Source of the DNA: Pseudomonas rhodesiae
Lineage (GTDB): Bacteria > Pseudomonadota > Gammaproteobacteria > Pseudomonadales > Pseudomonadaceae
NCBI RefSeq assembly: GCF_007858255.1
Contig: NZ_VFEU01000002.1
Coordinates: 124,001-188,000 of the forward strand
Reading direction: 5' to 3'
DNA length: 64,000 bases
Shown here: one piece after another, positions 36,215 to 46,074 of the stretch
How positions within the stretch are numbered: the stretch's first letter is position 1
How the letters are laid out: the number at the start of each line of letters is the position of its first letter
Position numbers and translations under genes: made by a program
The notes under the pieces: generated by a model
What the model was told of the DNA's origin: nothing
Database searches by the model: none
What the model saw: only the letters and a program-made list of their open reading frames with translations

Positions 36215-37504
36215 ATGCATCCCAATGATGACGACCGCACCCAGTTCATGCCGCGCCCGGGTGGCCGTGCGCCGGAACCCGCGCGTGCAGAGCCCGCGCC
36301 TTTGTCAGTGCCCGCCGCGCCGATGCTCACCGGCAAGAGCCAGGGCCTCAACCCGCTGGAAAGCGCCGCCGGCCCGCTGCTGGCATTGCTGACGCGGCTG
36401 CGCAACACCATCGCCCACCCGGCGCCGGCCAGTCTGCGCGCGCAACTGTTGGCCTACCTGCGCCAGTTCGAAGAGCGTGCCGAGGCCGCCGGCGTGGCGC
36501 GCAACGAAGTGCTGCTGGCGCGCTATGCGCTGTGTACCGCCCTGGATGAGGCGGTGCTGAGCACGCCGTGGGGCAGCACCAGCGAGTGGGGCAAGCAGAG
36601 CCTATTGATCACCGTGCATAACGAAGCCTGGGGCGGCGAAAAAGTCTTCCAGTTGCTCGACCATTGCCTGCAAAGCCCACGGGAGCGCTTGTACCTGTTG
36701 GAGCTGTTGTACCTGTGCATGTGCCTGGGTTTCGAAGGTCGCTACCGCGTGATGAACGACGGCCGCAGCCAGTTGGAAGCCTTGCGCGAGCGCACCGCTG
36801 CGGCGATTCGCAGCGCCCGTGGCGAGCACGAGCGCGAGTTGTCGCCGCATTGGCGCGGCGTGACCGTGGCGCGAGATCGCCTGGCGCAATTTATGCCGCC
36901 GTGGATCGCCGTGGCCATCGGCCTGGCGCTGCTGCTGGCGCTGCTGTTCGTCTTGCGCATGCTACTGGCGGGGCAGGCCGAACCGGTGTTCAAGAATATC
37001 CATGCCCTGGGCGAGATCCCGGTGCAGAGCATCGACCGCCCTGTGGCGCAGCCGAAGGTCATCGAACGCCCGCGCCTGGCCGGCTTCCTGGTGGACGACA
37101 TCAAGGCTGGCCGGGTGGCGGTGGAAGATGCCGTTGACCGCTCGGTGGTGACGATCCGTGGCGACGAACTCTTTGCGTCCGCCAGCTCCAGCATCGTCGA
37201 TGACTACCAGCCGTTGATGCTGCGCATCGCCGACGCCATCCGCAAGGTCAAGGGCCAGGTGCGCGTGACCGGGCACAGCGATAACCGCCCGATTGCCACG
37301 CTGCGCTTCCCATCCAACTGGGCGCTGTCTGAAGCGCGGGCCAAGTCGGTACTGGAGATCCTCGCCGCCAAGACCGGCCAGGGCGAGCGCTTCAGCGCCG
37401 AGGGCCGCAGCGACACTGAGCCGGTGGCCACCAACGCCACCGCCGAAGGCCGTGCCCGCAATCGTCGGGTTGAAATCACCGTATTGGCGGAGGGCGTCGA
37501 GTGA
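36215..37504 (+). CDS. tssL: T6SS membrane protein TssL with OmpA-like domain
   Basis: Inner-membrane component (DotU/IcmH family) of 429 residues. A Pro-rich N-terminus precedes the cytoplasmic DotU domain (about 50-220, with RYALCTALDEAVLSTPWG and YLCMCLGFEGRYRV). One membrane helix follows (about 228-250), then a periplasmic OmpA-type peptidoglycan-binding domain (about 320-425) with VTGHSDNRPI and LSEARAKSV. The OmpA domain is fused here, as in TssL1 of P. aeruginosa. The stop overlaps the tssM GTG by four bases. Confidence 0.95.
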   Translation: MHPNDDDRTQFMPRPGGRAPEPARAEPAPLSVPAAPMLTGKSQGLNPLESAAGPLLALLTRLRNTIAHPAPASLRAQLLAYLRQFEERAEAAGVARNEVLLARYALCTALDEAVLSTPWGSTSEWGKQSLLITVHNEAWGGEKVFQLLDHCLQSPRERLYLLELLYLCMCLGFEGRYRVMNDGRSQLEALRERTAAAIRSARGEHERELSPHWRGVTVARDRLAQFMPPWIAVAIGLALLLALLFVLRMLLAGQAEPVFKNIHALGEIPVQSIDRPVAQPKVIERPRLAGFLVDDIKAGRVAVEDAVDRSVVTIRGDELFASASSSIVDDYQPLMLRIADAIRKVKGQVRVTGHSDNRPIATLRFPSNWALSEARAKSVLEILAAKTGQGERFSAEGRSDTEPVATNATAEGRARNRRVEITVLAEGVE

Positions 37505-40500
37505 AGGCGTTTTTCAGTTTTATGATTCGCTGGGTGATCCCGGTACTGGGCCTGATCGCCTTGAGCCTGATCATCTGGTTTGTCGGGCCGTTGCTCGACG
37601 TGCTGGTGCCGCAAGGGCGCCGCTGGGCGTTGATCGTCCTGATGTTCGCGGTGTGGATCGCCTATCGCGTGTTCCGCATTATCCAGGCGCGCCGCCAGGC
37701 CGCCGAAGTGATGCGCAGCCTGGCGGCGGACGCCCCGGTGGACCCCAACAGCGTGGCCACCGCCGAAGAACTCGCCACCCTGCGCCAGCGCATGGACGAG
37801 GCCCTGGCGCTGCTCAAGAAAGCCAAACTTGGCGGCGACGAGCGGCGCAACCTCTACGAACTGCCGTGGTACGTGATCATCGGCCCGCCGGGTTCGGGCA
37901 AGACCACCGCACTGGTCAACTCCGGCCTGCACTTCCCGCTGGCCGCGCAGTTGGGCGCCGGGGCGGTGCGTGGCGTCGGCGGTACGCGTAACTGCGACTG
38001 GTGGTTCACCGACCAGGCCGTATTGCTCGACACCGCCGGCCGCTACACCACCCAGGACAGCAACTCGGCGGTGGATAAAGCCGCGTGGCTGGGCTTTCTC
38101 GACCTGCTGAAAAAACAACGCTCGCGCCGCCCCATTGACGGCGCATTCATTGCGATCAGCCTTTCGGATTTGCTGCTCGGCACCGACGCCGAGCGCGCCG
38201 CCCACGCGGCGGCGATTCGCCTGCGGATCCAGGAGCTGTACACGCAATTGGGCGTGCGGTTCCCGATCTACCTGATGTTGACCAAACTCGATTTGGTCCC
38301 CGGCTTCATGGAGTTTTTCGACAACCTGAGCAAGGAAGAGCGCGCCCAGGTGTGGGGCATGACCTTTGCCCTGGACGACGGCAAAAGCACCGACAGCCCG
38401 CTGGCGCATCTGCAAAGCGAGTTCGCCGGCCTGGAACAGCGCCTCAACGAACGCTTGGTGGAACGCCTGCAACAGGAGCGCGACCCGTCGCGGCGCGACC
38501 TGATCTACGGCTTCCCGCAGCAATTCGGGGCCTTGAAGGATTGCCTGCAAAGCTTCCTCGAAGGCGTGTTCAAACCCAACGCGTTTGAAGAGCGTGTGTT
38601 GCTGCGCGGCGTGTATTTCACCAGCGGCACCCAGGAAGGCAGCCCTATCGACCGCCTGATCGGCGCCATGGCCCAGAGCATGAACCTGGACCGCCAGCAC
38701 TTGGCGCGCCAGAGTGGCACCGGGCGCAGCTACTTCATCGAAAAACTGTTCACCGCCGTCGCCTTTGCCGAACGTGGCCTGGTGGGCGTCAATCCCAAGG
38801 TCGAGCGGCGTCGCAAGTGGATCGCGCGCGGTGTCCTCGCGGCCACCGTGGCCCTGGTGGTGGTGGTCAGCGGCCTGTGGTGGGTCAGTTATCGCGCCAA
38901 CCAGGCTTATATCGCTCAGGTCGACCAGAAGGTCGCGCCCCTGGGCCAGACCGTGCAAAACCTCAGCCCGGCACAGCGCGACGTGCTTGCGGTGCTGCCG
39001 CTGCTCAATGCGGTGAAGAACCTGGCGGGGGATTCGCCGAGTTGGTCCGAGGGCCTGGGGCTGTATCAGGGCGACATGCTCGAAGCCGAGTCCGCCAGCG
39101 TCTACCGCAAATTGTTGATTGCCGTATTCGCCCCGCGACTGGTGACGCGCATCGAGGAACAACTGCACGGCGGCGGCAATTCCGACTACCTCTACGAAGG
39201 CCTCAAGGCCTACCTGATGCTCGCCGACAGCGAGCACTACGACCCGGACTTCATCAAGGCGTGGATCGCCCTGGACTGGGACCGCAACCTGCCACGGGAC
39301 CTGCCGGCCGATCAGCGCCAGGCGCTGACCGGGCACTTGCAGGCCCTGTTCGAACGCCATCCGCCGAACGCACGCCTGGACCCGCGCCTGATCGACGACC
39401 TGCGTCGGCAACTGCAACAACTGCCGGTAGCACAGCGCGTATATGACCGGGTCAAGCGCCAGAAACTGCCCGACGGTATCCCGGACTTTCGCATCAACGA
39501 AGCCGCCGGGCGTGATGCCGCGCTGGTGTTCAGCCGCAAGAGCGGCAAGCCTCTGGGCGAGCCGTTGAGTGGGTTCTTTACCGCCAAGGGTTATCGTCAG
39601 GCCTTCCTGCTGAGCAGCCTGAACCAGACCGGCACCCTCGCCGAAGAACAGTGGGTGCTGGGCCACGAACAGGCCGATCAACAGAACGTGGTGAGCCTGG
39701 CCGCCGATGTGCGGCGCCTGTATTTCCAGGACTACCAGCGCCAATGGGACGCCTTGCTGGCGGACATCGACTTTGTGCCGATCACCAGCGTGGCCCAGGC
39801 CGCCGACGTGCTGCGGGTGATCTCCGGCCCGACGTCGCCACTGAAAAAACTGCTGGTGGCGGTGGCCAAGGAAACCGATCTGCAAGCCGAAGAACGCCAA
39901 CTGGCCGCCAAAGGCGTGCCGGTCGAAGGCGGCGTCGACAAGCTCAAGGAGCGCCTCGGCAGTCTGCTGGGGCAGGAGCAAGCTACGGCCAACGCGCCGG
40001 CGGCGACAGACGATCCAGTCACTGCGCACTTTGCCGAACTCAACAGCATCGTCAGCAAGAATGAAGGCGAACCGGCGGCCATCGACGGCCTGCTGGCGGA
40101 CATGAATGCGCTGTATGTGCAGGTCAGCGCCATGGTCGGCGCCAGCGGCGATGCGTTGCTCGGCGAGGCGAAGAACCAGGCGGCGGCTGCGGCCACACGG
40201 GTCAGCCTGAATGCCGAGCGCCAGCCGCCGCTGGTGCAGGGCATGGTCAAGTCGGTGGTCAATTCCACCACCAACAGCATGATGGGCGGGGTGCGTAACC
40301 AACTGAACGCGGCGTGGGTCAGCGAAGTGGTCAACGTGTACCGCCAGTCGCTGGCCGGGCGTTACCCGATGTCGCCGGGCAGCGCACGGGACGCCACCCT
40401 GGATGACTTCGGCCAGTTCTTCGGCGTGGGCGGGGTGATGGACAACTACTTCCGCAAATACCTGCAACCCTACGTGGACACCTCCGCGCAGACCTGGCGC

Positions 40501-41001
40501 TGGCAGCCGGGCGCGGCGCAGAAACTGGGGATCGCGCCGGGCGTGCTGCAAACCTTCCAGCGTGCCGCGACGATTCGCGATGCGTTCTTCCGCTCTGGCG
40601 GCACCCAACCGATTGTGCGGTTCGAGCTTAAACCGGTGTCGATGGACCCGAGCATCACCCAGTTCCTGCTCGACCTCGACGGACAGCAACTGAGCTACGA
40701 CCATGGCCCGAGCCGCCCGGTGGCGATGCAATGGCCGAACCCGGGCAGCATTGGCGTGGTGCGTATTTCCATCATGCCGCCATCGGCCAGTGGCCGTTCG
40801 GGCGTGACCCTCGACGGCCCGTGGGCGTGGTTCCGCCTGCTGGAACAGTCGGACCTGACCCCCGGCAACTCGCCGGACCGTTTCAACCTGCGCCTGCGGG
40901 TCGACGGTGCGAGCATCGCGTACGAGCTGCGCGCCAACAGTGCTTTCAACCCGTTCAAGAGTCGCGTGCTCAGCGGCTTCAGCCTGCCGGAGCGGCTATG
41001 A
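37501..41001 (+). CDS. tssM: T6SS membrane protein TssM (IcmF)
   Basis: Large inner-membrane core subunit of 1166 residues, spanning to the outer membrane where it meets TssJ. The GTG start overlaps the tssL stop (GTGA). Two N-terminal membrane helices are followed by the cytoplasmic NTPase-like domain with Walker A GPPGSGKTTAL (about residue 128). A third membrane helix lies near 440 (GVLAATVALVVVVSGLWWV). The long periplasmic part ends in the IcmF C-terminal beta domain. Walker A is intact, so ATP binding is possible. Confidence 0.96.
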   Translation: MKAFFSFMIRWVIPVLGLIALSLIIWFVGPLLDVLVPQGRRWALIVLMFAVWIAYRVFRIIQARRQAAEVMRSLAADAPVDPNSVATAEELATLRQRMDEALALLKKAKLGGDERRNLYELPWYVIIGPPGSGKTTALVNSGLHFPLAAQLGAGAVRGVGGTRNCDWWFTDQAVLLDTAGRYTTQDSNSAVDKAAWLGFLDLLKKQRSRRPIDGAFIAISLSDLLLGTDAERAAHAAAIRLRIQELYTQLGVRFPIYLMLTKLDLVPGFMEFFDNLSKEERAQVWGMTFALDDGKSTDSPLAHLQSEFAGLEQRLNERLVERLQQERDPSRRDLIYGFPQQFGALKDCLQSFLEGVFKPNAFEERVLLRGVYFTSGTQEGSPIDRLIGAMAQSMNLDRQHLARQSGTGRSYFIEKLFTAVAFAERGLVGVNPKVERRRKWIARGVLAATVALVVVVSGLWWVSYRANQAYIAQVDQKVAPLGQTVQNLSPAQRDVLAVLPLLNAVKNLAGDSPSWSEGLGLYQGDMLEAESASVYRKLLIAVFAPRLVTRIEEQLHGGGNSDYLYEGLKAYLMLADSEHYDPDFIKAWIALDWDRNLPRDLPADQRQALTGHLQALFERHPPNARLDPRLIDDLRRQLQQLPVAQRVYDRVKRQKLPDGIPDFRINEAAGRDAALVFSRKSGKPLGEPLSGFFTAKGYRQAFLLSSLNQTGTLAEEQWVLGHEQADQQNVVSLAADVRRLYFQDYQRQWDALLADIDFVPITSVAQAADVLRVISGPTSPLKKLLVAVAKETDLQAEERQLAAKGVPVEGGVDKLKERLGSLLGQEQATANAPAATDDPVTAHFAELNSIVSKNEGEPAAIDGLLADMNALYVQVSAMVGASGDALLGEAKNQAAAAATRVSLNAERQPPLVQGMVKSVVNSTTNSMMGGVRNQLNAAWVSEVVNVYRQSLAGRYPMSPGSARDATLDDFGQFFGVGGVMDNYFRKYLQPYVDTSAQTWRWQPGAAQKLGIAPGVLQTFQRAATIRDAFFRSGGTQPIVRFELKPVSMDPSITQFLLDLDGQQLSYDHGPSRPVAMQWPNPGSIGVVRISIMPPSASGRSGVTLDGPWAWFRLLEQSDLTPGNSPDRFNLRLRVDGASIAYELRANSAFNPFKSRVLSGFSLPERL

Positions 41002-41651
41002 CGACGTTGGGTTTCTACGGCAAATTGGCCAGCCGTGGCGATTTCGTCAGCCGCGCTTTGCCCCAGAGTTTTATCGGCCCGTGGGACAGCTGGCTGGCGG
41101 CGGGGTTGCTCGCCAGCCAGAACAGCCTGGGCGGTGACTGGCTCAATGCTTACCTGGTCAGCCCGCTGTGGCGCTTTGTGCTGGCGCCGGGTGTGTGCGG
41201 GCCGGACGCCGCCGCAGGTGTGGTGATGCCGAGCATTGACAGGGTCGGGCGGTATTTCCCGCTGGCAGTGGTGGCGCTGCTGGATCACGACGCCAACCCC
41301 GCCTCGCTGGTGGGGGGGCCGGACGCCTGGTTCGAGCAGGCCGAGCAATTGCTGCTCGGCACCCTGGACAGCGGCGCAACCTTCGAAGGCTTCAACGAGG
41401 GCCTCGACCGCTTGGGCGTGCCAACCACTGAACCGCGTGCACTCGACAGCCGCTTTGCAGGCTTGCAACGCGTCGCCGCGACCGTGCCCCAAGGGCGACT
41501 GGCCGCGCTGGCCGAACAGGCCTGCGAGGGCGCCAGCCTGTGGTGGGGCCGAGGCTCGCAACAGATTTCTCCTGGTTTATTGCGGTGTCAGGGCCTGCCT
41601 GCCGCCAGCGATTTTGCGCAGTTTTTGCTCGGACAAGAAGGTGTGGTGTAG
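40998..41651 (+). CDS. tagF: T6SS post-translational repressor TagF
   Basis: Protein of 217 residues that in P. aeruginosa keeps the H1-T6SS off independently of PpkA/PppA by acting on Fha. ATG 40998 overlaps the tssM stop by four bases. The family signature is clear: FYGKLASRGDFVSRALP, then WLAAGLLASQNSLG and MPSIDRVGRYFPLAV. It ends one base before the pppA start. Confidence 0.93.
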   Translation: MTTLGFYGKLASRGDFVSRALPQSFIGPWDSWLAAGLLASQNSLGGDWLNAYLVSPLWRFVLAPGVCGPDAAAGVVMPSIDRVGRYFPLAVVALLDHDANPASLVGGPDAWFEQAEQLLLGTLDSGATFEGFNEGLDRLGVPTTEPRALDSRFAGLQRVAATVPQGRLAALAEQACEGASLWWGRGSQQISPGLLRCQGLPAASDFAQFLLGQEGVV

Positions 41652-42371
41652 ATGGGGTCGACGTACAAATCCGCGAGCAAAAGCCATGTGGGCATGGTGC
41701 GCCAGGTCAACGAAGACGCCTGCCTGGACCTGCCGGAGAACCGCCTGTGGGTGGTGGCCGACGGCATGGGCGGGCATGCGGCGGGGGATTATGTCAGCAG
41801 CCTGATTGTCGACAGCCTGCGCAATGTGCCGCTGGGGCGCTCGCTGGATGAATACACGGCGGCGCTGCGCAATGATTTGGTGCGCATCAACGCCGCCGTG
41901 CGCGAAGAGACCGCCCACCGTGGCGTGACCATGATGGGCAGCACCGTGGTGCTCCTCGCCGCTCGTGGCCTGCGTGGCGTATGCCTGTGGGCCGGCGACA
42001 GTCGCCTGTATCGCCTGCGCGATGGTGTGCTCGAAGGCATCTCCCGCGACCACAGCTACGTGCAAGACCTGCAAGACAGCGGCCTGCTCAGCGAAGCCGA
42101 AGCCCGTGTGCATCCGCGCGCCAACATCGTCACCCGCGCCATCGGCGTGGAAGCGCACCTGAACCTGGCGACAGTCGACCTGCTGATCGCCCCGGGGGAC
42201 ACCTACCTGCTGTGCAGCGATGGCCTGAACAAGACCGTCGAAGACCATGAGATCCGCGAAGTGCTCGGCCATGACACGCCGGATGAAATCGTGCGCAGCC
42301 TGGTGCACCTGGGCCTCAACCGCGGCGCGCCGGACAACATCACCGCCATCGTCGTGAAGGTATCGGCATGA
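41652..42371 (+). CDS. pppA: T6SS PP2C-type phosphatase PppA
   Basis: Serine/threonine phosphatase of 239 residues that dephosphorylates Fha and shuts the T6SS off. Metal-binding motifs of the PPM family are present: VRQVNEDACLD near the N-terminus, VVADGMGGHAAGD near 30-45, LWAGDSRLYRLR near 115, LLCSDGLNKTV and PDNITAIVV near the C-terminus. The ATG follows the tagF stop directly, and the stop overlaps the ppkA start (ATGA). Confidence 0.95.
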   Translation: MGSTYKSASKSHVGMVRQVNEDACLDLPENRLWVVADGMGGHAAGDYVSSLIVDSLRNVPLGRSLDEYTAALRNDLVRINAAVREETAHRGVTMMGSTVVLLAARGLRGVCLWAGDSRLYRLRDGVLEGISRDHSYVQDLQDSGLLSEAEARVHPRANIVTRAIGVEAHLNLATVDLLIAPGDTYLLCSDGLNKTVEDHEIREVLGHDTPDEIVRSLVHLGLNRGAPDNITAIVVKVSA

Positions 42372-45370
42372 ACATCCTGATTCCGGGTTATGACATCGAA
42401 GGCGAGATCGGCGAAGGCGCCATGGCCAGCGTGTACTTGGCGACCCAGCGCTCGCTGGAGCGCAAGGTGGCCTTGAAGGTAATGGCAGCGGCCCTGGCGG
42501 CCGACCCGAGCTTCTGCGAGCGCTTCCTGCGCGAGGGCAAGACCCTGGCGCGCCTGTCCCACCCCCACACCGTGACCATCCATGACATCGGCAATGTCGG
42601 TGAGCTGTACTACATGGCCATGGAATACCTGCCCAACGGCACGCTCAAGGAGCGCATCGCCGCTGGCATGACGCCTGAGCAGGGCGTGACGTTGATTCGC
42701 CAGATTGCTTCGGCCTTGGGTTACGCCCATGCCCAGGGCCTGGTGCACCGCGACGTCAAACCGGCGAACATCCTGTTCCGCGCCGATGGCACGGCGGTGC
42801 TGTCGGACTTCGGCATCGCCAAGTCCCTGGACGACCGCACCCAATTCACCCAGGCCGGTTTCGCCGTGGGCACCCCGAGCTACATGAGCCCGGAGCAGGC
42901 GCGCGGCCAGGAGATCGACGGGCGTGCCGACCTCTACGCCCTCGGCGTGGTGCTGTATGAAATTCTGGTGGGCGAGCTGCCGTACAACGGCACCGATGCG
43001 CTTTCCACCGCCCTGGCCCACCTGACCGAACCGTTGCCGGAATTGCCGGTGCATCACGGCCGCTATCAAGGCGTGTTGCGCAAGTTGCTGGCCAAAGATC
43101 CCGCCGACCGTTTCCCGGATGCGGCGGCGTTGCTGCTGGCGCTGGACCAACTGCCGGCGGATTCGCCGGAAGCCACGCTGGTGCGGCCGGTGGCTCTGCC
43201 GCTCAGTTTCGACCTGGCGGGGATGACGCCGGAATCCATCGAGATTCCTACCGGCAAACCAGAGCCACAGCCCACGCCGCCGCCAGCGCGTCAGCCGGTG
43301 GTCACCCCGACCCAGCACGGCGAGCAACGGCGCGGACCGGTATTGGCATTGGCGGCCGTGGCGGTCGCGGTGGCATTGGCCATCGGTGGAGCCAGTTATT
43401 GGTGGATGAGTCGCAGCGATACGCCAGTGCCGCCGCCTACCGCCAGCCAGCCGAAACCACCACAAACGCCGACTGCGCCGCCAGAGGTCAAACCGGCAGT
43501 GGCCGAAGCGGACGGCGGCGGCCGCCCGTTGCTGATGGCGGGCAAGAAAACCTTGTTCCAGCGCGTGCTGAGCAAGCCCGGCGCGAAACTCTCCAGCGAC
43601 GCCGGCAGTGCGCCGGGCAAGGCGCTGCCGGCGTTCTCCGTGCTGTACGTGTACCAGCGTAAAGACGTGGGTGGCCAACCGTGGGTTCGCGTCGGCGCCG
43701 CCACCGATGGTCGCAGCGACGGTTGGTTACCGGCCACTCAGGTCAGCGACTGGAAGCAGAGCCTGGTGCTCAAGTTCACCGAACGCTCGGGCCGCGCGCC
43801 GGTGATGTTCCTGCGTCAATCCGGCGAAGTGGAGAAATTGCTCGCCGACCCCGCCGCCGCCAAAAACGTGCTGGCCAAGGCGCAGAAAAATAGTGAAGAC
43901 AACGGCCAGGTGCTGGCCTTGGAACCGGCCGCCAGCGCGGTGCCGCAGAACCAGTTTTATCTGCTGCCGATCTTCGATTCCAAAGAAAGCTTCGACGAAA
44001 ACGGCCAGCCGGTGCAGTTGCTTAACGTGGCCTCCATCGACCCCGGCAGCAGCCCCGTGGCCAAGCCCGCAACGCCGGTACTCAACGCCAACGCCGATGC
44101 GTTTCGCACGGCCGTGGTGTTGGTGGTGGACACCACTGTGTCGATGCAGCCGTATATCGACCAGGTCCGCGACGTGGTACACGAACTGCAAACCCGCATC
44201 GCCGAACGTGGCGAGCTGGACAGCGTGAGCTTCGGGTTGGTGGGCTTTCGTAACAGCATCAAGAAAACCCCTGGCCTGGAATACGTGGCCAAAACCTTGA
44301 TCACCCTCGATCAGGGCCGCGACCCACAACGCTTTCTCGACATGGCGCGCCAGGTCAAAGCCTCGACGGTCTCCAGCCACTCGTTCAACGAAGATGCGTT
44401 TGCCGGGGTAATGCAGGCCGTCGAAGGCATGGACTGGTCCGGCTACGGCGGGCGCATCATCCTGTTGGTGACCGATGCCGGCGCGCTGCGCAAGAACGAC
44501 CCGTTCGCCGCCACCCAGATGAACGAAGCCGAAGTGCGCCAGGCTGCGTTGGGCAAGCAGATCAAAATCTACGCCTTGCACCTGCGCACCGACGCCGGCA
44601 AGAAAACCCACGCCGGCGCCGAAAGCCAATACCGCATTCTTACCGCCGACGCCAACCCACAGATCGGCGACCTCTACACGCCGGTGCCGGGCGGCGACGT
44701 ACGCAAACTGGGCGAGCGAGTGGATGAGATCGGCACGGTGTTCGCCAACCTTGTTCACCAAGTGCGCAGCAACACACCGCAAGCGGTGCCGACGCTCAGC
44801 TCGGCACCAAGCCTGGCGGATAAATCCGCAGCGGTCGGTTATGCGATGCACATGGACTTCCTCGGTCGCAAAACTGCGAGCCAGGCGCCGCAACTGGTCA
44901 GCGCCTGGACCGCCGACCGCGACCTGACCAACCCGGCGCTGCCGGCGTTCCAAGTGTGCGTGATGCTGACCAAGCTGCAGCTCAACGATTTGCAGCAATC
45001 GCTCAAGCTGATCGTCGACGCCGCGCGCAAAACCCAGACCTCACCCAAAGACTTCTTCCAGGAAATCGCCAGCGCCTCGGCCTACATGAGCCGCGACCCG
45101 CAGGCCCTGCGCAAGGGCGGCAACCTGGCCGACGGCGGCATCCTCGGCGAATACCTGGAGGGCCTGCCGTACCGCAGCAAGTCGCTGAACATGACCCAGG
45201 ATTTGTGGTTGTCGCTGAGCGTGGCCGAGCAGGAAGACTTTATCGACGAGTTGGATTCGAAAATCCGCCTCTACGAAACCTTCCACAACGACGTGGCCAA
45301 CTGGGTCCGTTTCGGCGATGCCGAGCCGGGCGACGCGTTGTACCGCGTGCCCTTGTCGACGCTGCCGTGA
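42368..45370 (+). CDS. ppkA: T6SS Ser/Thr kinase PpkA with vWA domain
   Basis: Transmembrane Hanks-type kinase of 1000 residues that phosphorylates Fha to activate the T6SS. The kinase domain (about 8-270) has the glycine loop GEGAMASVY, the VALKVM lysine, the HRDVKPANI catalytic loop, the DFGIAK metal loop and SPEQARG. A membrane helix lies near 325-347. The periplasmic part includes a von Willebrand A domain starting at D588 (VVDTTVSM), where the third MIDAS position is Thr instead of Ser. In H1 the periplasmic part receives the TagQRST signal. Confidence 0.95.
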   Translation: MNILIPGYDIEGEIGEGAMASVYLATQRSLERKVALKVMAAALAADPSFCERFLREGKTLARLSHPHTVTIHDIGNVGELYYMAMEYLPNGTLKERIAAGMTPEQGVTLIRQIASALGYAHAQGLVHRDVKPANILFRADGTAVLSDFGIAKSLDDRTQFTQAGFAVGTPSYMSPEQARGQEIDGRADLYALGVVLYEILVGELPYNGTDALSTALAHLTEPLPELPVHHGRYQGVLRKLLAKDPADRFPDAAALLLALDQLPADSPEATLVRPVALPLSFDLAGMTPESIEIPTGKPEPQPTPPPARQPVVTPTQHGEQRRGPVLALAAVAVAVALAIGGASYWWMSRSDTPVPPPTASQPKPPQTPTAPPEVKPAVAEADGGGRPLLMAGKKTLFQRVLSKPGAKLSSDAGSAPGKALPAFSVLYVYQRKDVGGQPWVRVGAATDGRSDGWLPATQVSDWKQSLVLKFTERSGRAPVMFLRQSGEVEKLLADPAAAKNVLAKAQKNSEDNGQVLALEPAASAVPQNQFYLLPIFDSKESFDENGQPVQLLNVASIDPGSSPVAKPATPVLNANADAFRTAVVLVVDTTVSMQPYIDQVRDVVHELQTRIAERGELDSVSFGLVGFRNSIKKTPGLEYVAKTLITLDQGRDPQRFLDMARQVKASTVSSHSFNEDAFAGVMQAVEGMDWSGYGGRIILLVTDAGALRKNDPFAATQMNEAEVRQAALGKQIKIYALHLRTDAGKKTHAGAESQYRILTADANPQIGDLYTPVPGGDVRKLGERVDEIGTVFANLVHQVRSNTPQAVPTLSSAPSLADKSAAVGYAMHMDFLGRKTASQAPQLVSAWTADRDLTNPALPAFQVCVMLTKLQLNDLQQSLKLIVDAARKTQTSPKDFFQEIASASAYMSRDPQALRKGGNLADGGILGEYLEGLPYRSKSLNMTQDLWLSLSVAEQEDFIDELDSKIRLYETFHNDVANWVRFGDAEPGDALYRVPLSTLP

Positions 45371-46074
45371 TGCTGAACCTGAGCGCCGTGCACAAGAGCC
45401 GGGGCGCCGGTAGCCAGCGCTACAGCCTGGTGATCCCGGCGCTGCACCTGCGTGCGGGCGAGCAAGTGGCGATAGTCGGGCCCAGCGGCTGTGGCAAAAG
45501 CACCTTGCTGGACCTGCTCGCACTGGTGCTGGCGCCGGATCAGGTAGGCCGCTTTGAGTTCAATCAACAGGACATTGCCGGGCTGTGGCGCGCCGATCAG
45601 CAATCGACCTTGGCCCGGTTGCGCAGTCAGCACCTGGGTTACGTGTTGCAAACCGGCGGGCTACTGGGGTTTCTGGATGTGCGCGGCAATATCGCGTTGT
45701 CTCGCCAGCTACTTGGCCTGAAGGATGACGGCAGCGTGGCGCGCCTGGCCGACCAATTGGAGATCAGCGATCAGTTGGGCAAGAAGCCTTCGGCGTTGTC
45801 GGTGGGCCAGCGCCAGCGCGTCAGCTGTGCCCGTGCCTTGGCCCATGCGCCGCAACTGGTATTGGCGGACGAACCCACGGCGTCCCTCGATCCGTTGAAT
45901 GCCGAGCGGGTCATGCACGCCTTGCTGGCTCAGGCCCGTGAACATCGGGCCGCCTGTGTGATCGCCACCCACGATGAGCCGTTGGCTCGCGCCAGTGGCT
46001 TGCAGGTTCGACGCATTCATTGCCGACGCGATAGCGACGGTGGCGTCACGGCGACGCTGGGGGAGGCCGGTTGA
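45370..46074 (+). CDS. tagT: T6SS-associated ABC transporter ATPase TagT
   Basis: LolD/MacB-like ATPase of 234 residues. ATG 45370 shares one base with the ppkA stop (TGATG); the open frame before it lies inside ppkA. Walker [15 protein letters not shown] is near residue 37, the signature LSVGQRQRVSCARAL near 140 (VGQ in place of GGQ), and Walker B LVLADEPTASLD follows. With TagS it forms the inner-membrane complex of the TagQRST sensor that triggers PpkA after envelope damage. Confidence 0.93.
   Translation: MLNLSAVHKSRGAGSQRYSLVIPALHLRAGEQVAIVGPSGCGKSTLLDLLALVLAPDQVGRFEFNQQDIAGLWRADQQSTLARLRSQHLGYVLQTGGLLGFLDVRGNIALSRQLLGLKDDGSVARLADQLEISDQLGKKPSALSVGQRQRVSCARALAHAPQLVLADEPTASLDPLNAERVMHALLAQAREHRAACVIATHDEPLARASGLQVRRIHCRRDSDGGVTATLGEAG

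Noticed and set aside
37204..40731. Very long open frame on the minus strand across tssM
   Set aside because: Antisense shadow of a GC-rich gene; it is His/Arg/Gln-rich, has no recognisable domain, and tssM on the plus strand is unmistakable.
44956..45369. Extended start of tagT inside ppkA
   Set aside because: The extension is out of frame with ppkA and Arg-rich, and the ATG at 45370 gives a normal ABC ATPase.
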